From JBMNCR01 sp049366695 (lineage in GTDB: Bacteria > Bacillota > Clostridia > Eubacteriales > Alkalibacteraceae), in NCBI GenBank assembly GCA_049366695.1, contig JBMNCR010000001.1, positions 1 to 5,026 on the forward strand: a DNA stretch of 5,026 bases, in the 5' to 3' direction. Of the stretch, positions 1 to 5,026 are shown piece after piece. Both the position numbers and the translations under genes were made by a program. Positions within the stretch are counted from its first letter, which is position 1. Each line of letters begins with the position of its first letter. Under the pieces are notes generated by a model. It was not told the origin of the DNA, searched no databases, and worked only from the letters and a program-made list of their open reading frames with translations.

Positions 1-33
1 CCTTATGAAGCATTTACCAGAATTGTTGCGTTA
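1..33. repeat. Left arm of imperfect terminal inverted repeat
   Basis: Positions 21-33 (AATTGTTGCGTTA) are an exact reverse complement of 4982-4994. The adjoining ACCA at 16-19 matches TGGT at 4995-4998, with one extra G (position 20) on the left. Outward from there, 1-15 still aligns loosely with the complement of 4999-5012 through several one-base gaps. The arms bracket all four intact genes. They could be remnants of mobile-element ends or a coincidence. No transposase is visible. Confidence 0.4.
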
Positions 34-42
34 AAAGCTTGA
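1..42 (+). CDS. Possible C-terminal tail of an upstream gene (13 codons)
   Basis: The first frame is open from the window edge to a TGA at 40-42 and reads PYEAFTRIVALKA. It could be the end of a gene that lies mostly outside the window, or a chance open stretch. Thirteen residues are too few to assign a family. The segment overlaps the left arm of the inverted repeat at 1-33. The minus-strand reading of the right arm gives a similar ending (IVALDY then TGA), which is why the segment is listed. Confidence 0.2.
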   Translation, partial: PYEAFTRIVALKA

Positions 43-359
43 GACCAAGTTAGCTGTGAAATTATAGACTATAGCATACAGGTAAGCCTAGTTCAGTCTA
101 TAAAATTACGATCATACAGCTAGAATTCAGTGTTTCTGATGTAATAGGACAAAATTTAAAAGTATGGACAGAAATCAGACTCAGGAAAAAGTTTTCCAGG
201 TTTACCAAAGTCTATCGAAAAGAAAATATCATTTGTTTACCAGGTTTCCTTGACCCAGCTGCAAACATTGATAAAAAAAGAACATAAGATATCTTAAATT
301 CCAATAAAGTCAGTATTTAGGCCAAGTGTAGCTTTATTGGCTTTAAAAGTCCAATGAAC
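43..359. other. Left gene-poor region, no convincing gene
   Basis: No frame here shows a start, a ribosome binding site and a recognisable protein together. The longest open stretch on the + strand runs from 75 to the TAA at 285-287 (about 70 codons) but has no ATG near a Shine-Dalgarno sequence. It contains LPGFLDPAANIDKK, which only faintly recalls the PGFIDxHxHxDK motif of amidohydrolases. A 9-bp perfect inverted repeat lies at 62-70/95-103 (TTATAGACT/AGTCTATAA) with a 24-nt spacer and no T run after it. The region looks like intergenic DNA or a heavily decayed gene. Confidence 0.5.
301..355. repeat. Overlapping inverted repeats upstream of the MFS promoter
   Basis: CCAATAAAG (301-309) is a perfect inverted repeat of CTTTATTGG (332-340). 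The ATTGG at 336-340 can also pair with CCAAT at 351-355, and TTGGCTT (337-343) with AGGCCAA (319-325) using one G-U pair. The pairings are mutually exclusive, because all use the same central segment. No T run follows, so this is not a standard intrinsic terminator. If the promoter proposed just downstream is right, the stems lie upstream of transcription start and would act as DNA sites or belong to an upstream transcript. Confidence 0.45.
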
Positions 360-389
360 TTGCCCGTGGGTATCTGTGTTATTTATAAA
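360..389 (+). promoter_or_regulatory. Candidate sigma-A-type promoter for the MFS gene
   Basis: TTGCCC at 360-365 matches the -35 consensus TTGACA at four of six bases. After 17 nt comes TTATAA (383-388), or after 18 nt TATAAA (384-389), which matches the -10 consensus at five of six. The predicted start near 395 would leave a leader of about 45 nt before the ATG at 440. This is a motif match by eye in AT-rich DNA and could be fortuitous. Confidence 0.4.
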
Positions 390-439
390 CGGGGATAAAT
401 ATTTAATTATTTTAGTACAGATAAAGGAATATATTTAAA

Positions 440-1741
440 ATGTATCAAATATTTAAGGGCTTTTCCTTTAATATAATAGACATTATTAAACTGCAAGACC
501 AGGTATTTAAAATCAATGTAGTGAGAGTTATGTTGGTTCATTTTTTTATTTACCTTGTATTGCCGTTTCAATCAATTTATATGATCAATTTGGGACTATC
601 TCCTATTCAACTTGGTTGGGTAACAGGTTTTGCAGGCATTATTGGTGGAATATTCTCTTTTATATCTGCACAAAGAATAAGTGTAACATTTAGTTTGAAG
701 ACCTTCTTTTTAATTACAACTCTTTCAATTGGATTAGGATCAATGATTTTATCAATAGCCAACAATTCAATTTTAGCTGCCTTAGGGGCTGGAGTATTTA
801 TATTTTCTTGGTATTCAATGATGCATCTCTGTGGGTCAGTTTGTGGATTATGTCTAAATAATGATATCAGAGTTACTGCTATGCAAACTTGTGATATGCT
901 CGCAAGTATTCCAAAATTATTAGCTCCTGCGCTTGGTTCTTTTTTAGCAATTACTTTTAGCAGAAATCATGATATGACAACAGGTATTCCTTTACTATAT
1001 TTGATTAGTACTTTAGGATTTTTCATAATATTTATATTGTTATTAAAGTATTTTTCAAATCCTTCTTCGCTGTGTACAGATAGTGTAGTCCAAATGAAAT
1101 ATAAAAATGACAGGTATTTTAGAAAAAATGTCCGAGACTTGTTAAGCCAGAAAAATGGGATAAATATAAAGTGTTTACTCCTAACTTTGATTCTTATTCA
1201 AATTCCTTGGTTTATAATGAATATATATATGCCTTTGTTTGCTCAGCAAGTAAAAAATGCAGATACTTTGACTATAGGTTTTATGCAATCAGCTTTTTGG
1301 GCTTGTACGTTACTTTTAGCGATTCCTGCTGGTAGCATAGCTGACAAAATTGGTAGAAAATCCTCATTAACTATTTTTTTGTCAATTGCAATATTTTCAT
1401 TAATATTACTAATTTTGTCAAAGACTCAACAAATGCTGATTGTATCAGGCTTTTTACAAGGTTTTACATTTTTAAGCCTTGTGACTTCTTCAGGCATGTC
1501 TATAGAGGCAGTACCTAAAACATCTTTGATAAAATGGTTAGGATTTCAGGGGCTTTTAAAAGGATTAATGGCACAATTAGGACCAGCAATGGGTGGCACA
1601 TTATGGGGGGTTTATGGTCCATATTCTCTAATTTATTTAATAATTGGTTTTTATATTATAGCTATTGTTTTATTAAGAACACTGCCTGAAACAAAAGAGG
1701 GGATTTTGAATTATTCTTCAGAAAGCCTGAGTGCTTGCTGA
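440..1741 (+). CDS. MFS transporter, 12 predicted membrane helices
   Basis: This is an integral inner-membrane carrier of the major facilitator superfamily, most likely a proton-coupled symporter or an exporter of a small molecule. The 433 residues show about twelve hydrophobic segments in two groups of six (about 28-205 and 245-415), joined by a charged cytoplasmic loop at about 205-243, as is usual for the family. The best motif is the loop 8-9 signature AGSIADKIGRKSS (297-309), matching GxxxDxxGRK. The equivalent loop 2-3 in the N-terminal half (AQRISVTFSLK, 78-88) has lost the D and GR residues. Helix 11 carries GPAMGG (381-386) and the chain ends with LPETKE, a common MFS tail. The ATG at 440 is preceded by AAAGGA (423-428) at 11 nt spacing. 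It precedes the two-subunit dehydratase by 82 nt on the same strand, so it may import the sugar acid or hydroxy acid that the enzyme uses. The substrate cannot be read from the sequence. Confidence 0.92.
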   Translation: MYQIFKGFSFNIIDIIKLQDQVFKINVVRVMLVHFFIYLVLPFQSIYMINLGLSPIQLGWVTGFAGIIGGIFSFISAQRISVTFSLKTFFLITTLSIGLGSMILSIANNSILAALGAGVFIFSWYSMMHLCGSVCGLCLNNDIRVTAMQTCDMLASIPKLLAPALGSFLAITFSRNHDMTTGIPLLYLISTLGFFIIFILLLKYFSNPSSLCTDSVVQMKYKNDRYFRKNVRDLLSQKNGINIKCLLLTLILIQIPWFIMNIYMPLFAQQVKNADTLTIGFMQSAFWACTLLLAIPAGSIADKIGRKSSLTIFLSIAIFSLILLILSKTQQMLIVSGFLQGFTFLSLVTSSGMSIEAVPKTSLIKWLGFQGLLKGLMAQLGPAMGGTLWGVYGPYSLIYLIIGFYIIAIVLLRTLPETKEGILNYSSESLSAC

Positions 1742-1760
1742 AGTATTATGAAATTGTTGA

Positions 1761-1806
1761 TTTTTTATGGTCTTCAATATCAATTTATTGAGACCAAAGT
1801 AAAAAA
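1761..1806. promoter_or_regulatory. Long bulged hairpin just before the small-subunit ribosome binding site
   Basis: Three stacked stems share one centre. TTTTTTA (1761-1767) pairs with TAAAAAA (1800-1806), TGGTCT (1768-1773) with AGACCA (1791-1796), and CAATA (1775-1779) with TATTG (1786-1790). This gives 18 pairs with a one-base bulge (T1774), a three-base bulge (1797-1799) and a six-base loop (1780-1785). The hairpin ends 2 nt before the AGGAGA at 1809-1814. In the + direction the T run lies on the 5' side and the A run on the 3' side, so it does not look like a rho-independent terminator. It could be an RNA processing or stability element separating the transporter message from the enzyme message, or a palindromic operator. 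Confidence 0.6.
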
Positions 1807-1823
1807 ATAGGAGATGTTTAGTT

Positions 1824-2120
1824 ATGATTGTTAAATTTAAGCATGATATCATAATTATAGATAATAAGGACAATGTTGGAACAGCTGTTAGGGATTTGGC
1901 TAACGGCAAAGAAGCTATAGCAGAATTGCCGGATGGGGAAAAGCTAAAAATAGTGCTATTGGAAGACATTCCTGCATATCATAAAGTATCGATAAAAGAG
2001 ATTATAAAAAATGAAAATATAATCAAGTATGGATTTCCAATAGGAAAGAGTGCTTTTAGAATACAAAAAGGAAAACACGTTCATACTCATAATATTACTA
2101 CAAACCAAGGAGGATTTTAA
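1824..2120 (+). CDS. SAF-domain small subunit of a UxaA-type dehydratase/lyase
   Basis: The 98 residues correspond to the N-terminal SAF domain of altronate and galactarate dehydratases. As a separate polypeptide it resembles small subunits such as SuyA of (2R)-sulfolactate sulfo-lyase. Visible family features are DNVGTAVRDL (16-25, compare DNVATAL), the segment IPAYHKVSIKEI (49-60), IIKYGFPIG (66-74) and GKHVHTHN (83-90). The family normally reads GHK where this protein has YHK (52-54). The His and Lys are kept but the Gly is replaced. In the fused enzymes this domain sits against the catalytic domain near the active site. The ATG has AGGAGA (1809-1814) at 9 nt spacing. The gene ends 2 nt before the large subunit, so the two are almost certainly co-translated. 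No signal peptide or membrane segment is seen, which indicates a cytoplasmic protein. Confidence 0.88.
   Translation: MIVKFKHDIIIIDNKDNVGTAVRDLANGKEAIAELPDGEKLKIVLLEDIPAYHKVSIKEIIKNENIIKYGFPIGKSAFRIQKGKHVHTHNITTNQGGF
2107..2114 (+). promoter_or_regulatory. Strong Shine-Dalgarno that supports a TTG start
   Basis: AAGGAGGA (2107-2114) lies inside the last codons of the small-subunit gene, 8 nt before the TTG at 2123. The only nearby ATG (2138-2140) is 23 nt from this site and has only a weak GAGAG before it. The TTG is therefore the better start, and reading through the small-subunit gene probably couples translation of the two subunits. Confidence 0.75.
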
Positions 2121-2122
2121 AA

Positions 2123-3322
2123 TTGGAAGAGAGTAAAATGTATGGTTATAAACGTAAACAAGGGCTTCCAGGAATAAGAAATTATGTTACAGTGATTTTT
2201 ACTGTTGACTGTTCTCGGGTAGTAGCAGAAAAAATAGCAAAACCATTTGAAGAAGTGATAACTTTTGGTTTTCCTGGATGTGGTCACAATGATTCAGCAT
2301 ATAGTACACTTTATTCATTAGGAACACATCCCAATGTAGGAGCTGTTTTGATTGTAGCTCTTGGTTGCGAGGGAACTGACTTTAGAAAATTAAAAAATCA
2401 AATTTCTAAAACTGGAAGATATGTTGATTTATTGGTAATTCAAGAAAGAGGAGAGATAGCCACAATAAATAAAGGGCAAGGTATTATTGTTAAGATGAAA
2501 AAAGCTCTAAAAAATTCTGTCAAATGTCCTATTGAAGTAAAGGATTTAATAATAGGAATTGAATGTGGTGGCTCAGATTCTACCTCAGGTTTAGCAGCCA
2601 ATCCTGCCGCAGGTTATATGGCAGACAGAATTCTAGGCAATGGTGGGACTATTATAGTGGAGGAATTTCCTGAACTTTTAGGATGCAAAGATCTGTTGAA
2701 AAAAAGAGGTTTAAACAAGAAAGCCCAGTTTTTAATTGAAGAAAGAATTGAAAAATCAAGATTGCATTCACAGAAGACTGGGCATTATCACATCGGAGTT
2801 GGCAACAAAGAAGGTGGACTTAGCACAATAGAAGATAAATCTTTGGGAGCTGCATGTAAATTAGGTAAAAAGCATCTTATTAGGAATATATTAGTATTGA
2901 ATGAAGTGCCCACTGAACCAGGACTATATTTGCTAGACAATATTGAATCTCCGGAGGATAAGTGGTTATGTATGTGTCAACGTGCGAATGACGCTTTTGG
3001 CAATACATCATTGTCAGCTTCCCATGCTCAAATAATTGTTTTTACTACAGGTAGAGGAAACGTAATAGGTGCAGCAGTAAGTCCTGTAATAAAAGTCACT
3101 GGAAATACAAAAACATATAATCGTATGAAAGAAAATATGGATATTAATGCTGGAGAAATACTGATAGGCAGCTCATCTCTTGAAGCTATGGGTATGAAAA
3201 TCTATGAAAAAGTGATTAATGTAGCTAGTGGAAAGATGACAAAATCAGAAGTATTAAATCATCATGAGAGTTGGATTACTTATCATTTCAATCCTGAATT
3301 TAGTAATAGAAAAGTAATTTAA
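2123..3322 (+). CDS. UxaA/GarD-type dehydratase large (catalytic) subunit
   Basis: This is the catalytic part of the altronate/galactarate dehydratase family. Known members are cytoplasmic, usually metal-dependent, and remove water (or sulfite, in SuyB) from an alpha-hydroxy acid to give a 2-oxo acid. Family landmarks appear in order: GYKRKQGLPGIRN (8-20), TVDCS (27-31), GFPGCGHND (49-57), HPNVGAVLIVALGCEGTD (69-86), IECGGSDSTSGLAANPAAG (146-164), GGTIIVEEFPELLG (174-187), GNKEGGLSTIEDKSLGA (227-243), TTGRGN (308-313), PVIKVTGN (321-328) and ENMDINAGEI (337-346). The repeated conserved Cys positions C30, C53, C82 and C148 are present. At 399 residues it is the usual length for a large subunit without its SAF domain, which the preceding gene supplies. 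Start at TTG 2123 (see the Shine-Dalgarno entry); ATG at codon 6 is the alternative. The exact substrate (altronate, galactarate, sulfolactate or another hydroxy acid) is not determined. Several segments, such as WLCMCQRANDAFGNTS (281-296), differ from the classic enzymes as I recall them. Confidence 0.93.
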   Translation: MEESKMYGYKRKQGLPGIRNYVTVIFTVDCSRVVAEKIAKPFEEVITFGFPGCGHNDSAYSTLYSLGTHPNVGAVLIVALGCEGTDFRKLKNQISKTGRYVDLLVIQERGEIATINKGQGIIVKMKKALKNSVKCPIEVKDLIIGIECGGSDSTSGLAANPAAGYMADRILGNGGTIIVEEFPELLGCKDLLKKRGLNKKAQFLIEERIEKSRLHSQKTGHYHIGVGNKEGGLSTIEDKSLGAACKLGKKHLIRNILVLNEVPTEPGLYLLDNIESPEDKWLCMCQRANDAFGNTSLSASHAQIIVFTTGRGNVIGAAVSPVIKVTGNTKTYNRMKENMDINAGEILIGSSSLEAMGMKIYEKVINVASGKMTKSEVLNHHESWITYHFNPEFSNRKVI

Positions 3323-3424
3323 AATTTAATTAGTAATTTAATGAATGTATGTTTTGAAAATATATTGATTTTAAGTTTTGTATATATTTAGCTTGAATTC
3401 TTCTTATCAGATGGGTAAACAAAG

Positions 3425-4366
3425 ATGAATTTAAAACTATTTGTTTTTTTAAAGAGAATAAGCAAAGAGAACACCAAAAGCAATTATTTTAAATACAAAT
3501 ATGCTATTTTTATGATGTTATTTTCGGGGTTAAGTGGTTCCTTTATGCGTCTTTTCATAAAAAGTATTCATAATATCCCAGAGGTAGAATTATTAATATT
3601 TCAATATTTGCCAATTTTGCTATTTGCACCAATTTTTATAAAAAAAAGAAAATATGTGCTGTTTGGTAAAAATAAAAAAGTTTTATTCTATAGAGGTTTC
3701 TATGGTTTTTTTGGAGGTATTTTTTATATATATGCTATCCAGAATTTATTATTAGCTGATTCTGCAGCAATTTCTCAATTAGTGCCTTTTTTTGTTATAT
3801 TATTTTCGTGGTATCTATTAAAAGAAAAACTTTCCATTAATCGTGTATTAATACTATTGTTTGCTTTTTTTGGAGCTATGTTTATTATAAGACCTAGTTA
3901 TAATTATGTTCAATTTTCAGCATTAATTGGTTTATTAGCTACAGCTTTTACGGGATTGGCACATACTTTTGTTCGAGCTTTAAGAAAAACTGAACCTCCC
4001 ATAGTAATTGTTAATTATCATGCGTATTTTTCATCAGTTGTTTCAATTTTTGTATTATTAATTACTAAAACATTTGTATTGCCGGAGATTAAGCAAATTA
4101 TACCCTTAATCTTTATGGGCATTTTTACTTTTCTAACACAAATTGGTTTTACCTATGCTTATAAACTTGGCCCTGCAAAAATTGTGGCACCTTTTTCTTA
4201 TTTCCAAATCGGGTTTTCAATTATTTTAGGGTTTATATTTTTTTCTGAAATTCCAAATATATACAGCATATTTGGAATGATTATTATTGTTTTAAGTGGT
4301 TTATTAAATGTAAGCACTTTACCACAAGAAATATCTTTGAATCAAGCAAAGGATTCCCATCTGTAA
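3425..4366 (+). CDS. EamA-family (DMT superfamily) ten-helix transporter
   Basis: This is an integral membrane carrier of the drug/metabolite transporter superfamily, whose members move amino acids, nucleotides, sugars or other metabolites, often outward. The 313 residues form two repeated five-helix EamA domains, about 27-156 and 165-296. The first ends with the typical ADSAAISQLVPFFVILFSWY segment (111-130) followed by LLKEKLS (131-137). The second has the matching LGPAKIVAPFSYFQIGFSII (248-267) followed by FFSEIPN (272-278). The ATG at 3425 is the first start after an in-frame TAA at 3416-3418, but it has no clear Shine-Dalgarno. M30/M31 are alternatives but would cut into the first helix, and they also lack one. 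The gene is separated from the dehydratase by 102 nt with no convincing promoter or terminator. It may be co-transcribed and carry a related substrate or product, which is inferred only from position. Confidence 0.9.
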   Translation: MNLKLFVFLKRISKENTKSNYFKYKYAIFMMLFSGLSGSFMRLFIKSIHNIPEVELLIFQYLPILLFAPIFIKKRKYVLFGKNKKVLFYRGFYGFFGGIFYIYAIQNLLLADSAAISQLVPFFVILFSWYLLKEKLSINRVLILLFAFFGAMFIIRPSYNYVQFSALIGLLATAFTGLAHTFVRALRKTEPPIVIVNYHAYFSSVVSIFVLLITKTFVLPEIKQIIPLIFMGIFTFLTQIGFTYAYKLGPAKIVAPFSYFQIGFSIILGFIFFSEIPNIYSIFGMIIIVLSGLLNVSTLPQEISLNQAKDSHL

Positions 4367-4798
4367 GAGGTATGAGAGTATATTTCCTGTGTTTTCCAGT
4401 TGTACTTTGATAAAAAAAAGATATGAAATTTTAAAAAGTCGCATACATGGTATATAAAACCAATACCTCATCTTGATCAATTGTTATTGGATAAAATTCC
4501 TAGTCTTTGGAGTAGACAAGCTGTCTGGAGATAAAATTGTATGAAAATAATAAATTCTACTAGGAAACCATTTCTGGAGTCGAAACCATTGTATTAATAT
4601 TGTTGATTTGAAGGAGAATAAAATCAGAAAACTTTTCAAATACCAAGATGATAGAAAAAGATAAAAAGAAATAGACTATTAATAATTCAACCCTTTGTAG
4701 ATATTTCTTAGATCCACTTGCTTAATAGTAGGTTTTACTGAAATTAAGTTAAAATATTACTAATAATTATTTGCTAAACCTTAGAATAGGAAAAAATA
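4367..4798. other. Right gene-poor region, no assignable gene
   Basis: All frames are interrupted by stops. The best open piece follows the TGA at 4424-4426 and reads through PHLDQLLLDKIPSLWSRQ to a TAA near 4535. I recognise no family. A short frame of 18 codons (about 4540-4596) begins MKIINSTRKPFLESK but has no ribosome binding site. AAGGAG at 4611-4616 is followed at 6 nt by ATC rather than a start codon. An 8-bp inverted repeat TTCCTAGT/ACTAGGAA lies at 4497-4504/4559-4566, and AGACA/TGTCT with a 3-nt loop lies inside it. No hairpin with a T run is seen after the DMT gene. The stretch looks like decayed coding DNA or long intergenic sequence. Confidence 0.5.
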
Positions 4799-5026
4799 AT
4801 GAATAATTCTATATCAATAAAGCCAGAAACAAAAAAAATTGAATCTATTTAAAATTCTATTAATAATTTCGATCCCTCAATTTGCAATTAGTCTAATCCA
4901 CAATGGCTTTCTTGGTCTTCTCCCCTTTGTTCGGGAAGAATTTGTTTTAACAAGAACGCAAATTAGGCACATTCAATAATCTAACGCAACAATTTGGTAT
5001 TCTATATAGAGGATATCGAAGGAGGG
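4799..5026 (+). pseudogene. Frameshifted 5' end of a second MFS transporter gene
   Basis: An ATG at 4799 with AGGA (4788-4791) at 7 nt spacing opens MNNSISIKPETKK, but this frame stops at TAA 4850-4852. The run of eight A at 4831-4838 explains the break. With one A fewer, the reading moves into the frame starting at TTG 4839, giving LNLFKILLIISIPQFAISL and then IHNGFLGLLPFVREEFVLTR. The LLPFVREEFxLTRTQI part is the classic first helix and first periplasmic loop of MFS carriers. That frame ends at TAA 4977-4979. Dropping A4965 would restore the conserved IG after TQ (QIGTF) and keep the frame open to the window edge, though similarity there is weak. The gene is different from the intact MFS gene at 440. 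It is either a pseudogene or truncated by an insertion near the repeat at 4982. A sequencing error in the A run cannot be excluded. Confidence 0.7.
4982..5012. repeat. Right arm of imperfect terminal inverted repeat
   Basis: TAACGCAACAATT (4982-4994) is the exact reverse complement of 21-33, extended by TGGT (4995-4998) matching ACCA (16-19) and more loosely to about 5012. It lies where the MFS-like similarity of the broken gene fades. On the minus strand the segment reads QIVALDY followed by TGA (4975-4973), similar to the RIVALKA-TGA reading of the left arm. Confidence 0.4.

Noticed and set aside
75..287. Plus-strand open stretch of about 70 codons with LPGFLDPAANIDKK, faintly like amidohydrolases
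   Set aside because: The metal-binding His residues of the HxH motif are absent, there is no start with a ribosome binding site, and nothing else in the frame supports the family.
294..434. Minus-strand open stretch of 46 codons containing LSPFINNT and GLNTDFIG, faintly like shikimate dehydrogenase motifs
   Set aside because: It has no start codon, the motifs are in the wrong spacing, it overlaps the proposed MFS promoter, and it does not extend beyond two nearby stops. The resemblance is probably chance.
39..1797. Direct repeat TTGAGACCAA at 39-48 and 1788-1797
   Set aside because: A 10-base match is expected several times by chance in 5 kb. The second copy is explained as part of the hairpin.
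1718..1969. Minus-strand open frame of 83 codons overlapping the MFS end and small-subunit start
   Set aside because: It lies opposite two well-supported genes, spans the hairpin, has no recognisable motifs and no convincing ribosome binding site. It is a shadow frame.
3354..3388. TTGAAA and TATATT elements before the DMT gene as a promoter
   Set aside because: The available -35/-10 spacings are far from 17 nt, and such elements are common in AT-rich DNA.
4367..4469. GAGGTAT (4367-4373) complementary to ATACCTC (4463-4469), considered as a terminator for the DMT gene
   Set aside because: The arms are about 90 nt apart, only 7 bp long, and not followed by a T run.

Overview
The window is AT-rich throughout, with A/T-ending codons, AGGAG-type ribosome binding sites, one TTG start and long A and T runs. 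This suggests a low-GC member of the Bacillota, probably a clostridium-like anaerobe. No ribosomal or other lineage marker is present, so the placement is an inference from composition and gene style.

Four intact genes lie on the + strand between two gene-poor flanks. In order they are a 433-residue major facilitator superfamily (MFS) transporter (440-1741), a 98-residue SAF-domain protein (1824-2120), a 399-residue UxaA/GarD-type sugar-acid dehydratase large subunit (2123-3322), and a 313-residue EamA/DMT-type ten-helix transporter (3425-4366). The second and third genes are separated by only 2 nt and together equal the single-chain altronate/galactarate dehydratases, so they very probably form one two-subunit lyase. 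The two membrane proteins on either side suggest uptake, or import plus export, of the hydroxy-acid substrate or its product. No kinase, aldolase, oxidoreductase or regulator of the pathway is inside the window, so the substrate cannot be fixed from here.

The left flank (1-439) holds no convincing gene. It has at most a 13-codon tail of an upstream gene, two 9-bp inverted repeats and a plausible promoter for the MFS gene. The right flank (4367-4798) is stop-rich and unassigned. From 4799 to the window edge lies the 5' end of a second, different MFS gene with its own ribosome binding site. It is broken by an apparent extra A in an A8 run and by a second frame change.

The points most worth a second look are an 18-pair bulged hairpin directly before the ribosome binding site of the small subunit gene (1761-1806), an imperfect inverted repeat at the two extreme ends of the window (1-33 and 4982-5012), the decayed MFS gene, and a Gly-to-Tyr change in the usually conserved GHK motif of the SAF subunit. 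I see no CRISPR array, RNA gene, intact insertion sequence or clearly new multi-gene system.
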